A DNA stretch of 64,000 nucleotides from Hybos culiciformis (GCA_964007475.1 OZ023273.1:1612001-1676000), one strand, 5' to 3'; counted from the stretch's first letter, positions 23,107 to 35,800 are shown. Notes: a model not told the origin generated them from the letters alone. Program-made: numbers and translations.

Positions 23107-25904
23107 ATGGAAGACTGTATTGAAACTGGAAAGGATATAACAAATAAAATGCGAAATGATAACTATGAAAAATTTAAAGCTTTGGTTCGTATGCATTTAA
23201 GTTTTGAATTGGATCTAAATACTGAAGAATTAGATTTACCGTGTCATGAAATTGTTTATTATGAAAAAGGAAAAATTCGAAAATGGAATAGATTAACAAA
23301 ATCCAAAATTAAAACTTGTACATCAAATAATAAAAGTCCCGAGGATGTAACAAATATAATATTATCATTTGATTTAATAAACAAATTAATTCAATTGAAG
23401 TCGATAATTATGGAAGAAGAAAATTTAATTCAAGAAGGAATTTTTCGAAGAACTGGTGCTATTTCAAGACAAAATGAATTAAGGTGTTTAATAATGAATC
23501 AGCAAGAATTCGATTTAAATACTTATACTGTTCATGATATTGCAACAGTATTTAAAGGTAAAAGCAAAATATTGTTAAAATTAAATATCGCCTGAGCCCG
23601 ACAAAAGATATTCGTTCTGTTGTCAAAGTACCTACCTAATTCACGTTGATTAAAAATAATTCGAACCGAATTTTAGTTCTTGCTCCAATGAAGATTTTAT
23701 TTTTTAAATAGGTACCTACCTACTTGTAAATTAATACACCTTTGAATTTGACAAAAAATTCTTGGTTTCATTTTACTTTAATTTACATTAAAGTAGTATT
23801 TGACACCTCTGATTAAGAAGTAATTCTTTGTATTTGTCTTGTAATAAATTCTTTTTATAGGTATTTTAGCTGATTTATCTGAACCATTATTAACAGATGC
23901 TCATTATCCAGCACATTGTCAAATTGCAGACATCTGCAATGATGTGGATTCAAAAAAAGAATTTCATCTACTTAATATTGTACAATTACTTATTTTATTA
24001 TTGCCAGAAGAAAATCGAATTTTACTAGAACATATAATTCAAATGCTTAACACAACAGCAAAATTTGAAGCTATGAATAAAATGTCTATTGAAAATATTG
24101 CAACGTTATTTTGTCCACATATTTGTTGCCCAAGAAATATGCCCCCAGAAGTTTTGCATTATGTTTCTAAGAAAATGAAATCGGTTTTGAGTTTTCTGAT
24201 AGCAAAGGGTGCGAGAATATTCGATGTCCCTTCTAAATTAGCTACCGATATACGTGCCTATTATGAGGAGAAAAGAAAACGCACAATGTCACCGGAATAC
24301 ACATTGGATGAATCAATGTCTGATGTATCTACTGTTAATACAATTTTTACGTTTGTTGATCGAGAGAAAACTAAAGAAGCTCATGACTCAAATCCTACCG
24401 ACCAAGCTTTGGCTAGTTTATACGCTCACATTCAAACTCTACCTGAATCATCAAAAAAAAAGAAGCTTATCAAACAATTTAATAAAGAAAATGGTCAAGG
24501 TAATATGATTTTATCATCTATAGTTTTTAAAAATATGTTTAAAGTTAACAGAAAATAATTATAATTTCAGGCACTCCCTTGCAATTAATTCGAATGAAAA
24601 ATACAGAATCAAATAGAATTTCAACAAAGTCAATAAGCGATTCAATCAAAAAACATATTTTTCATAAAGGTATAATGAATAGAACACCTAAACGTTCGAA
24701 TTTATCTGTTGCTAATTTTCGGACACCTGAAGCTTCAACTCCGAAAATTCCAAAATTAAGAGTTCTGTTTCAGACCCCCAATTCAGACCAGTTGCAAAAT
24801 ACGCCAAAAACTTCTACTGCATCGAAAACAATTTTGAAGTTAGCACTAAAAAATGATTCACCTATGGAAATTGATGAACAAAGTGAAAGCTTTAAAGGTA
24901 TCCTAAATTCTGCAGATAAAAGCAGAAATATTAGTAATTTAAAAGAAAAGAGCGAAACAAAAGAAAATGATGTAGATACTAAAATATGTAGTCCATCAAC
25001 CTCTTCAATTAGCTCAAATTTTAGCGATTTAAAATCTCGATATAAATCAGAACCAAATTTAACACAAATTTATAATAAAGACCTCAGTTCGAACGCAAGC
25101 TGTGTGTCTAATTTTAGCAAAGTGCTAAAAAGTAAATTGGGTCTAAGTATGGGTAACTTGCGATTACCATTTTATGCTTCAGATTCAACAAATTCAGTTA
25201 AACAGACGGATTCCTTATTTATCGATCGAAAATCATCATTGACTAATGAAATTTCTAACTTAGAAAGTGACTCCCGACTAAAATTAATATGCGAGAGAGA
25301 AAATAATGAATTACATTTTCATGAAGAGAATGAAGATCATATAAAATCATTTCGAAATGTAACTCCGAGAGCTGAGCTTAATGGACCCAATTATTTGTGT
25401 GATCTTAACACACCTAGAGTTTCAATGTCTCCTATAACAAAATCAACTCAGAGAATGCCAAAAGCAATGCAAGAATCAATAATGACGCCAAGATCTCGAA
25501 AACCAGTGATGTTAATGACTACTTTAAGAGCTGTAGATCAGGGGAACTTGCAAAACTCACAGCTCAAAGAAATCGATGAAGATCAATTCAGTAGTCGAAA
25601 TTTAGGAATTCCTGAAAATAAAAATGAAAATTGTGTTCAAGATTTTAAAGAATATTTATTGACAAGAGATATTTTAACAGATAGTCCTGTGGACGATGAT
25701 TTTCACAGTCAGTCAGGTGATTTTTGCAATTCTGTATTCGATTTTGATGAATTGGACGAATCCAAATTTAGTCCGAGTCTTTTGTATTGTTTAGATGGTA
25801 ATCAACCGTCAGAAAACTCTGTTTCAGATGCAGAAAGCAGTCAAATGTATTTGACTAGTAAAATGCTGATGGTTCACGAAGAACCAGGAGAAACTTCATT
25901 GTAG
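23107..25904 (+). CDS. ARHGAP19: Rho GTPase-activating protein 19-like (ARHGAP19; RhoGAP54D-type)
   Basis: Three coding exons: 23107-23557, 23861-24499 and 24571-25904, with both junctions in phase 1, giving 807 residues. The RhoGAP domain spans about residues 80-270: EEENLIQEGIFRRTGAI with the presumed arginine finger at Arg114, FKGILADLSEPLLTDAHYPAH, LLLPEENRILLEHII and NKMSIENIATLFCPHI. A post-domain segment, LYAHIQTLPESSKKKKLIKQFNKENGQ, is diagnostic for ARHGAP19. The protein accelerates GTP hydrolysis, most likely on RhoA, and vertebrate ARHGAP19 acts in cytokinesis. The C-terminal 430 residues are disordered-looking, Ser/Thr-rich and contain many S/T-P sites (NRTPKR, NFRTPEASTPK, MTPRSRK). 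The tail is considerably longer than in human ARHGAP19 (494 residues in total). Confidence 0.9.
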
Positions 25905-26492
25905 TAATAAAGCTTTAATATAAATTTAATAAACAAATCAATTTTTTTAAAATTAAGCGCGTATTTATTTTCTAAAATTTTTTAATCCTTTTTCTTTTTA
26001 ATTCTTTTGCAATGATAAATCATTTTTTGTCGTTTTGTTGGAAAAACTGAAGATAATGGTTTATGGCGTTGTTGCATTTTAACTAAGTGACAAAACTGAT
26101 GTTGAGCTAACAAAACATTCAATATTGATGTGGGACTAGTTATTCGATTAGCAGATTGACTGTTTTGGCTAGAGCCTAATTGATATTGTTCAGTTAAATA
26201 TTTGGGACATGGTATTAATTAGTTTAGAATCGATTTTATTGTTCGGTCGATAATACTGGTCTTGTCAAGAAAAGATTGAAAATATTTGTTTGAATAAATT
26301 AAAAAAAAAAACAAAAACTAAATTTCTAATTTCAAGAAAGTAAAAATTTTAACAGTAAGTATGAATTTATTTATAAAATTTAATATTAAATATATGTTAA
26401 TTCCTTATCGATATATTCTATTTACGGTGTCGAGACTCTCTAATGTTTCTATTCTGTTTTATATTATTCTTCAAATCTATCAATCATCAAAA
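25905..26492. other. Convergent 3' region of ARHGAP19 and the BTB gene
   Basis: 3' flank of ARHGAP19 followed by a minus-strand open segment (25982-26218, described separately) and the 3' flank of the BTB gene. Confidence 0.5.
25982..26218 (-). CDS. Unidentified open segment, possible terminal exon or gene remnant
   Basis: On the minus strand a 78-codon frame runs to TAA at 25982-25984. It includes QYQLGSSQNSQSANRITSPT, then ILNVLLAQHQFCHLVKMQQRHK, and a strongly basic end (KRIKKKKD). The same frame continues upstream past one in-frame TAA (about 26219) with plausible protein-like text (LDKTSIIDRTIKSILN). That suggests either a nonsense mutation in a small gene or an acceptor near 26175. I do not recognise the family. 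It lies downstream of the BTB gene on the same strand. Confidence 0.3.
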   Translation of the reverse strand, partial: LIPCPKYLTEQYQLGSSQNSQSANRITSPTSILNVLLAQHQFCHLVKMQQRHKPLSSVFPTKRQKMIYHCKRIKKKKD

Positions 26493-27068
26493 TTATTCAT
26501 AAGGATCATAATCATCATCTAAATACGGATCTTCATCATTGAGAAGACACTCATCACGGAAATCATCATCGTGGAACTCATCGTCTTCAAGGAGAGTATC
26601 GTCATCACTTTCATAATGTAAATCTTCATAAGGATCATACTCATGATTGAAACCGAATGCAGGTCCAATGGACAAGGGAGCTTTTTGTTTTGGAAAATAT
26701 TCAGATTCAGCTTGAAATATTGGCCTTTTAGGTCTCGATTTTGGGCATAAAATCTGTTCAGCAAAAAAATTTTCAAAACTTTCAGTTTTTATCGATACCT
26801 TACAATCGTTCAAAATTTTTTGTTTTTTAAATTCATCAGAAAATTTCGTGTAATCAACAAGATTTAATAATTTCTCTTGAAATAATTCACGTTTATCAAA
26901 ATCAGCTTTAATCCATAAAATTATATTTGAATACAAGCATTCATCTGAACAAGGGGCAATTTTAAAGAAATGTTCAGCCTCATTGAAATTTAAATTCAGC
27001 AAATTCTTTTCAATAAAAACTTCAAAATTTTTAAAAATAAATTCATGACATTTATTTTCGAGTTTCTC

Positions 27069-27877
27069 TAGGGTTGCCAGAAGTCCCGGTTTTCCGGGAT
27101 TGTCCCGGTTTTCATGTCGTTTCGTGACGTCCCGAAAAAGGTTCTCGGGACGCTCAATTGTCCCGGTTTAACATTTTTGACCAAAAAAAAATTAATAAAT
27201 TTATTAAAAATGTGCCACTTTGTTCAGGTTATGTTACGCTTTGCTTTCATTTTTCTAATTCTCGATCCCACATTACATCAATCCAGCCTATAAAGATATT
27301 GCAGGGTAGTATTTGTTTATTTATACATTTTTGTTTTTGTTTATTTAGCTGCAAGACTTGGCTGGAATTTGGCTGGTACCAATTTTTGTTAGTTAGCATC
27401 TTTTATTTATAAAAATTGGTTTACTAATTTCATTTTATATATTATTAGATTTATTTTATACCTTCAACTTCAAGTTCAAGCAAGCCAAAGAGAAAGTGCC
27501 AATTTCTAGAAAAATGTACCACAGAATTTCCTTTTATTAAAAAAGGCAAAATTTATACGGAAGCGTATTGTAGGCATTGCAATTCAAGTTTTAGTATAAG
27601 TCATGGTTTATCCGACATTAAAAATCACATTCAAAGTCAGAAACACAAATCTGCAGTTGCTTCGGCAAGTAAATGAAATGAATATTTATATTTTTTGTTC
27701 CTAATTTGAGTTATTAATTTTAAGATATTATTTAATTACGTACTTGACCTTGTTACCATTATTACGGTCCTTTTTTTTATATTTATATTAAATAAAATAT
27801 TTTTTTAATAAATTTTATTAATTTTGTAAAAAAAATCTTTTTGTCCCGGTTTGTAGTGGGGAAAATCTGGTAACCCT
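27069..27877 (+). mobile_element. hAT element, 809 bp, inserted in the BTB coding exon
   Basis: The ends are TAGGGTTGCCAG on the left and the inverted CTGGTAACCCT on the right, with further subterminal GTCCCGGT motifs facing inward at both ends. The flanking 8-bp duplication AGTTTCTC is perfect (27061-27068 and 27878-27885), the hallmark of hAT transposons. Inside is a fragment coding for a BED-type zinc finger (27449-27676, plus strand). The catalytic transposase part is absent, so the copy is an internally deleted, non-autonomous derivative. Confidence 0.9.
27449..27676 (+). CDS. BED-type zinc-finger fragment of a hAT transposase
   Basis: A 75-residue open segment, preceded by an acceptor-like TTATTAG at 27448, reads KRKCQFLEKCTTEFPF, then AYCRHCNSSFSISHGLSDI and KNHIQSQKHKSA before TGA. 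The C-x2-C ... H-x(n)-H arrangement with KxHxxSxKHK is typical of BED/zinc-finger N-termini of hAT transposases. It has no catalytic domain, so it is a remnant with possible DNA-binding ability only. Confidence 0.75.
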   Translation: MYFIPSTSSSSKPKRKCQFLEKCTTEFPFIKKGKIYTEAYCRHCNSSFSISHGLSDIKNHIQSQKHKSAVASASK

Positions 27878-28332
27878 AGTTTCTCATTACTAAAAAGAGA
27901 TCCATTTCTCCAAAATTTTAAACAATTTTCCATGCTAATCATCTGCACTAAAAATTCCGAAGTCTTTTCTTTCAATTTTTTCAGATCTAGAAAACCTGCA
28001 ATTTCATCTAAAATTTCTGCATTTTGGAATGTAATTTTAATTGTACCAGTGTAAATATATTCAAGAATTTCTTCAAATATTTCACGAGAAATTTCTCGGT
28101 CCAGCTGAATTTCACTTTGAGTACTTTCTTTTAATCCGGAATTAAATAGTTGAGCAAAATATGGGCATCGGGTAGCGATAATAATTTTATGAACTGGAAA
28201 CTTGCTGCCATCTTTCCCGCAAAGAACAACATCAGTAAAATTTTTATTTAATCTATGCAAATTTTCCTCATGATGATTGAATAATGTTTCATCGATAAAT
28301 TTAATGAAATTTATGCTCGAACTCGAATCCAT

Positions 28333-29590
28333 TTTAATAACAATTATTTAATTCTACAAAAATAAAAATGTTGAATAATTATTAATATTTAAGAAATTAA
28401 TAATTATTAATTTTCAATCTCTAGAAATTAAACGTATACTTTAACTATTTGGTTTGAAGATGCTGGGGATTCCCCAATCAAAAAATTAAAAAAAAAATTA
28501 GATTTATTATTAAAAGTTTACGGTGGATGCTATGCTACAGTCTAACTACACTACACACACATGTGCAGAACTACAGAATACTTTAATTGAGCTTTATAAA
28601 GTTGGCTACGTAAAATTTATAGCGGCAACATTTGTCGCCATTTTTTTTTTTTTTGTTATTCACCATGAATTATATTTTAGTTATTTTCACCCCAGAATTT
28701 AAGCGTCATATTCTGTCATTATAGTTAAAAAAAAAAAGAATAAAGCTAAATTTTTATTTTTTCGGTATTACTACTAAAATATAGAATTTAATTGAAGAAA
28801 TAAAATAAATATTAATAAATTAATAATAAAATTTAAAAAAAAAATTGTGATAAATTAATTTTATTCAAAATTTTTGTGATAAAAATAGCAAAAAGTTTGT
28901 TAATTTTTTGTGCTAAACAAATTTTTTTTTATTTTAACCTCAAAAACTAAACACAAAGAAGAGAGCCTGCTTTGCAATACAAATCAGCGCAAACAAAACT
29001 AAACAATAACAAAATTTCTTATTTATTACAAAATAAATAAATTAAACTAATTAAAAATAATTTTTGATTTTGTGTGACTTTATTAAATAAATATTTGATA
29101 ATTAAATTAAAAAAAATATTTGATCCGACAACGCTACGAACGAACAGTTTGGAAAGGTTTAGGGAGTAAGAAAAGGGCTGAATTTTTAGTATTTTTATTT
29201 CGTTTCGTACTACTAGCGGTGTTGTATTTAGCCACTTACAACTTCAAACAATACTGCACAGTATAGGTACCTACTCTTATTTTTTGTTCATGCATCTAAG
29301 AATGTAAATTGAATTAATACCTATGCCTAGGTAACATATAACTTTTTAATCTACTCACTAGGTAAGTTTACCTAGGTAAGACTTACCTTTTTCTGGTTTA
29401 GCTAGCTGAAGAAAACCCGATGTTTTTTTTTTTCGGATAACTGAGTTGATGACGATATACCTACCTACCTGTTCAAACTGACATTTGGTTCGGAGTTTCG
29501 GATATAAGAAATTATTTTATATTTTAACACAGATAATTACCTAAATTCTATGAACATTATTATTTTAATGCAAAAGTTAGTTAAAAAAGA
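28333..29590. other. Divergent intergenic region between the BTB gene and the C2H2 gene
   Basis: AT-rich, with GTAGGTACCTAC-type repeats around 29260-29470. It presumably carries the promoters of both divergent genes. No gene is seen. Confidence 0.5.
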
Positions 29591-32500
29591 ATGAATAGCA
29601 TAAAAAGGGAAAAATTTGACGAAATTATTAATACCCTTTTCAATCCGATTGAAATCAAGGACGAATCTTTGGACATAGTAAGTTTTATGAATTTTGAATA
29701 AACAAAGTATTTTATTTAGTTAAAGGTAGATTCATGTCTAGGTAGATATATAGCTATATTCCCAATAATTTAAATTAAGGATGGTTTACAGGAACTTAAC
29801 ACTATACATATCTTTAGGTAATAATTGAATACATCATGTGTGCATCTCAAGAAATCGATGTTAGAAGTCTTTATTCAGAATTGTTACCAAATCACACCTA
29901 ACTAGTTGATCGACCGCATTAATATATAACTTAATTTTTAATTTTAGGTTTAATATTTTTTGAAATAAAATAACATTGTTCTTAGTGAAATTTGAATTCT
30001 ATATTGATAATACATTTTTATTAATGAACTTAAATGAAATTACTTACTAGAAACTTGTATTTCCTATTTATTGATATAGATTTAGAGATTCTAATTGTTT
30101 GAATTGAAAGATTGAGACATTTCTTATAATCAATAGAAGAATTATATCTTCATATAATTGTTTTATTCAATTTCAGAATATTTCAGCATGTGCAACAATT
30201 TTGCCATCAATTAACAATTCCATTAATTTTCCATGGTCCTTGGATGAAGTTGAATTTCAACCGACACATACTACACAAGCAACTTGTGATAATTCATCTA
30301 ATGCCAACGATGTTGAATTAAAAATTGATAAAACTACCTCAATAAAATTTTGTCAATCCAAAGAAGAACTTATTTTGAATGAAAAGGAATCATTTGCCAG
30401 GCAATCAGTTGTTTCTTCAATGCATGATTCGACCAAAATGCAAACATCATTTAGTAAAGCACCAAATTTCCAGGCAAAAAATGCACCACAATTTAAAGAA
30501 CAAATTCGTCATCATATTAACAAAAAATTATGTGAAAAGAAGCTCGAAATTAAAAAATCTTGCAATATTGAGAGAAAAGAAGCAAAGATACGTAAACAAG
30601 CTGCTTCTCCACAAAAAAGGCAAAAATATGTCAAGAAAAATAATTTAAATGTAATATTTAATATGATAACAGCAGAACCAAATTGTAATGATAATGCTAG
30701 TGATAATTTAATAAGTCAATCTTCAACCCTTATCCCAAAAGTTGAACAATTGTTTCCTTTGACATCTGCCTTATCAGGTGATTCTACTGAACCATTATCT
30801 CACATTTCTTCAGAAAAGAAACCAAAAACTTATGTTCAAAACTCACCAAAAGCAGCTGTTCAACAAGCAGTGGGTGGTTTAATACCTCAACAAGCAGTGG
30901 GTGGTTTAATACCAAAAACCAACACATCTTTGCCGCAGTCTTTATTTGAAAACTCGCAATTGTTGGCATCTAATCAAACTTTGTTTTGTGAAGTAATTCG
31001 ACCTCTATCTCTCGGTTATAATCAGTTACCGTTACAATCTAATGTTGGGATAAAAGCAGAAGTAATGGAAAACAAAATTGAAAAAGAAACGGTTCCGTTA
31101 CTTCAACCACCTGAAACAACAATAATATTAAAATTCAAATATAAATGTGATTTTTGTGGTCTTTATGATACTTTAAATGATTTAATGGCTGTAAAAACAC
31201 ATCAAATCGAACATAATGTTACATTTTTATGCTGTTACACTGATTGTGATAAAAATTTTCCTAATGAACTTTCATTAAAAAAACATTACAAAAGTCATTT
31301 TAATTCAATTCGTCGGAGTGCTTTAATCGAATGTCCAGATTGTGGAAAACTTTTGAAACTGGGTTCAATGTGGATGCATAGAAAAATCCATAATGGAAAA
31401 AAACCAAATGGGATTAATTCAACAAAAAATAATAACACGACTGTTGTAAAATCATTCGAATGTCCAGATTGTGGAAAATTGTTAGTTATTTTTAGTTCTC
31501 GTATTAAATGTAATTTATGCAATATATATATATAACTTTTATTTATTTTATAGGTTTCCTGAAAGATCTCAAATGATTCGTCATCAAAAATACCATTCAG
31601 AAAGGAAATTTCAATGTGAGAAATGCTTCAAAATGTACAAAACTGAAAGGTTAATAATAAATTTCAATATTCATTTCAGCATCACCATATTAGAATTTTT
31701 AATACGTTATTTATGTAGAAAAAGTAGAATTAAAGTATAAATAAAGCTCAAAAGATTTATTTTAAAATTAGAAATATGATTAAATTATTTTAGTAACAAA
31801 TTTTCTTCTTTTTTTTTTCAGATGCTTAAAAGTACATTCATTAGTTCATCTAGATCAAAGGCCATTCTCTTGTACTCTCTGCCAGAAATCGTTTCTTTCA
31901 AATTCAAAGTTAAAACAACATTTAAATATTCATACAGGTAATAATAATATGTTGATAACTAATGTTTTGTTTGTAATTTTCAATTTATTTTCTTGAACTT
32001 AAACTCTATTATGGAAATGAAATTTTTAGATAAATTTCAAAATTTAAGGAAAATAAAAATAAGTCTTGTATTATTTTTTTTCGAACTTTTATAATTAATG
32101 CAAATAAACCAAAAATTTTCAATAAATAATTGTACTTAATTTTTCACTATTATTTAAAAAAAAAAAACAAAATAGGTCAACGTCCATTCAAATGCAACTA
32201 TTGCTCAAGAGATTTTACAAACTTTCCGAATTGGCTAAAGCACACCCGACGACGTCATGGTGTAGATCATAAAACTGGAGAGATTTTAAAAAAGATGCCA
32301 AAATATTGTTCCAAGTCCAAGAAAGAAAAAGATAAAGTTGAGCATGGAAGTATTAAAGTTACAGAAACAAAGCAAATAAAGAAAGAAATTATTTCATCTC
32401 CAGTAAATTATGATGAAAAACTTCGAATAAAACAAGAACTCATCGGAAGTGGAGATGAAATTTGTATTAAAATGGAGACTAATGACGTTGAAATGAACGC

Positions 32501-32897
32501 AGAGCAAAATTTTACAGATTTGCATTGTTTATCTATAACATCGACTGAAGACTTGTTGTTGGAACATGCATTAGAATTAGAGGAGCAAGCAGCTGCAGTT
32601 TTTTTCAATCAAAATGCGTTGAATTATTTAGATCCAGGTATAAAAAAATTAAATAAGTAATTTATTAAGTAATTATAATAATATAAGTATGATATTTATT
32701 TTTTAGATGAGAGAAATTATAAAGAGTTACGAAGTATTGAATCATCTCCATTATCTTCACCCGCATCTGATTTTAATAACTTTTTTATGCCATCTATAAG
32801 CAATAACAATAGAAGCATTTGCCAAAACAATAGTATCAATAATCTTCCGTCCATGAGCACTTTTTCCATCAATTCATTAGCTAATCAACATCGATGA
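29591..32897 (+). CDS. C2H2 zinc-finger protein with seven fingers
   Basis: Six coding exons: 29591-29677, 30177-31480, 31554-31649, 31822-31937, 32176-32637 and 32707-32897. They are in phase throughout, giving 751 residues. The N-terminal 330 residues are polar and low in known domains; they contain a Lys-rich stretch and an exact duplication of QQAVGGLIP (about 30866-30916). Seven C2H2 or C2H2-like fingers follow: YKCDFCGLYDT (degenerate), FLCCYTDCDKNF, IECPDCGKLL, FECPDCGKLF, FQCEKCFKMY, FSCTLCQKSF and FKCNYCSRDF. The fourth and fifth fingers are each split across exon junctions, and their spacing is correct only after splicing, which supports the model. The C-terminus is acidic, then Ser/Asn-rich. 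It is probably a nuclear DNA-binding regulator; no one-to-one family was recognised. Confidence 0.83.
30866..30916 (+). repeat. Tandem 27-bp coding duplication
   Basis: CAACAAGCAGTGGGTGGTTT followed by AATACCT occurs twice in tandem in the second exon of the C2H2 gene (the second copy differs at its last bases). It keeps frame and duplicates QQAVGGLIP. Confidence 0.85.
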
Positions 32898-35800
32898 AGC
32901 ACAATTATATTCAACAATTATCTTAATTTATTAGAAAATACAGATTTATATTGGATAACCGTTAATAATTTTCTGATTTTATACTAAAGCATTCCTATAA
33001 CTTTTACATCATAAAAATATGTTACTAAAATATGATGTTTTCTCAAAATAATTTTATGATTTAAAAAAAAGAATATTTAATATTTTCGTTTAATTTTTTT
33101 TTCTAATTGTCTACACTATTACCAACTGGATATACATTAAATTTTTAAACTAAAAGAGTAGTCAACTTAGCACAAAAATTTGGTTACATTTTCAGTTCGA
33201 CAACACATCACTAAACTATATCTATTTATATTACATTTGCATTTGTTTCCCTTTTAATTCACCTCTAAATTTTTTCCAGTTGATTGAAAAAAAATAAATA
33301 TTTAATTTGTAATAAGAAAATAATTTAAAAAGTCTCCGGAATACATTTTTTTTTTTTATTGAGTGTTATTAAAATATTCAATTTTTATTTTTATTGGACA
33401 CATTAAAATGATTTCAACGATATGATTATAATCCAGTTAAATAATAATTATAAAATAAGAAATGTTTTTCACGATTTTTTAATTTTATAATAGATGTTCA
33501 TTTTTTGTAATTAATCACGGATATAATAATTTTTTTTTTTAAATTGAAGAAGTATTGGATTTTCGTAATATTACATCGTTTCAGTTAAAATCATAACAAA
33601 ATAAATATTTTATTATAAATTTGGTATAATAAAATAATTTTATAAAAATTATTTTTTTCATACCCAGCTTTTAAAAGCGTAATGTATTTTTTCGGAATCA
33701 CTTAATCGGGAATACATTACATTTTATAAATATAAAAGTACAAAGAAATTTATAAGTAAACATTATGTAGTTATTTTTTAATAATAAAAAAAAAAAAACA
33801 AAAAAAAATGTGATTTACATTTTATTAGTTGAGGTTTTAATTAAAGAATTAATTAGATGGATACACAAAGAAAAAGAAAATATTTTTTTATCTCATTACC
33901 TTTAAAATTCTCAAGAAATTTAATAATATGTGCTACTTAGGGCTAAATTCTATAACTATCAAAAAAGTTCTTCTGAAAAACATTTTTACTTATTAAAAAA
34001 ATATTTCTCAAAACATTTTTTCGGGATATATTAGTAATAGAATTTTACTCTTGTTTCATACGCTCTCGACGAAGCAAGAATAAATTCCATTAAGAGAATT
34101 TTTTTCTATTATAATTGTGATATATCGGTTCTCGATTTGAATGTGACAATTATATAATTGTGTTGTTACTAAAAATAGGACTAATTTATTTATCAAAATT
34201 TGTTTTATATAAAATAAAAATTTGCCTCATCAATCAATAGGGCCTTTTGAACTGAATTTATTGAGGAAATGCGAAATCAATATCAAGAAGATAAATCTAT
34301 TTTGATTAAAAAGTGTCTAAATATTACTTTATCTTTACTTTTAGTTCTTAGTAATTTTATGATACAAAACTTTAAGCTACATAGGAAACATTTCTCATCA
34401 CATTTTATATTAGAGAGATAATGAAAATATTTTCGGAATATATATTGAGTATAATTTTTAATGTATAAGGTTGACAAAAAAAAAAGGTACATAATTTTCC
34501 AAATATATAAAAAAAGTTATATGAAATTGTGATTGAATTAAGATTATTATTTACTTAAGATAAAATTCCTAAAGAATAATGTTCAAGCATAAGACTTAAC
34601 ATTTTTTTTTTTTTAATATTTTTTTATATAAAATAAAATAATTCAAAAAAAAAATATAATGAATTTTTCTTTTAATTATTTTTTAAATATATATATATTT
34701 ATTCGATTAAATCTTACAAAAAAAAAATAGACATGTCGCACTGGATTGAGCCGTTATACATTTTTTTTTTAAGATCTAAGAATTTAAAGTTATATAATAA
34801 ATGCCAATGTTCCAAGTCAGTTTTCTGCGTTATAATTCTTACCAAACAAAATAAGCTTTAAATTGGGAAAGCTTTTGAAAACGTCCCACAGACGAGACCG
34901 GACAAATTAAACACAAACATGGTTCTTGGTAATATAAAATTATAATACATAAATATTTTTTTTTTTTTTTTTAATTTTAGTATTTATTTTTATTTTCCTT
35001 CATTAATTGAATTTTTTTTCTTTTTTCAGACATAAAGTAAGTAAAAAAAATTGAAAAAAAAAAAAAAAACAAAAATACTTTAAAATTTGCTTTGCGCTTT
35101 ATATTTATTTATTTCGATAAATCGTTCAAGGCCCTTACATTTTTTTTATGATAATTTTTTCTCACTTGAAAGTCTATGTTAAAAATTAAATTATAATATA
35201 CTGGAAATATTATTGTGTAAAATTTTGAATGGGGGCCCAAAACTTACGTTGTTATTTTAAACACAAGATTTTGTCGAATTTTACAAAGTAGAAAAAAAAA
35301 AAAATAAAAATAAAATTTGAAAATTACAATTAAAAAAAAAAAATTAGTTTTTAATAAATTGTGAATTGAGAAAAATATTTATCAAAATTTAATAAATTAA
35401 AAAAGTTGAAATTAAAAAAAAAAAAACACCTATTAACGGATGTATGTAACCGTAGCGCAGCAAATATTTTCCGAAAATTTTCATATATTACTATCATTAA
35501 ACAAAAAAACTAAAAAGAACGAAGTAAAATTAAACAAAATGGTTTTTGTTTTTTTTTTTTTTATTAAATGAAATCTTTAATTATGTTTTCTCTAATATTG
35601 AAACTCTTTGACGGTATCGAATTATAAGATCCAAGCATTTAAAAAATTAATTTTAGTCTGAGAAGCACAAAAAAAAAGATTAAAAATAAACTATACTACA
35701 GTTTTTTTTTAAAATCCATGAACATTTTTTTCTCTAGATAAATTTGAAAGAATAAATCATAATAATTACTTGAACATTTGCATCATAATAATTACTTGAA

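Larger units (their letters stand above)
26493..28332 (-). pseudogene. BTB-BACK domain protein, reading frame split by a hAT insertion
   Basis: The two parts are 28332-27878 and 27060-26493. They flank an 809-bp hAT element. If the element and one copy of its 8-bp duplication are ignored, they form one uninterrupted 340-codon frame without introns. The N-terminal BTB/POZ domain (about residues 20-125) shows FTDVVLCGKDGSKFPVHKII, RCPYFAQLF and FEEILEYIYTGTIKI. A BACK-like region follows (CHEFIFKNFEVFI, EAEHFFKIAPCSDE). The C-terminal 90 residues are very acidic, with DDDTLLEDDEFHDDD and DDDYDPYE. No Kelch repeats are present. Such proteins usually serve as Cullin-3 substrate adaptors; that role is inferred. 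As assembled, translation from the first ATG ends inside the element after about 175 codons, so this allele should be null unless the element is spliced out. Confidence 0.85.

Noticed and set aside
30784..30969. Antisense frame in the C2H2 exon
   Set aside because: Shadow of the plus-strand coding exon, which has correct splice phases and zinc fingers.
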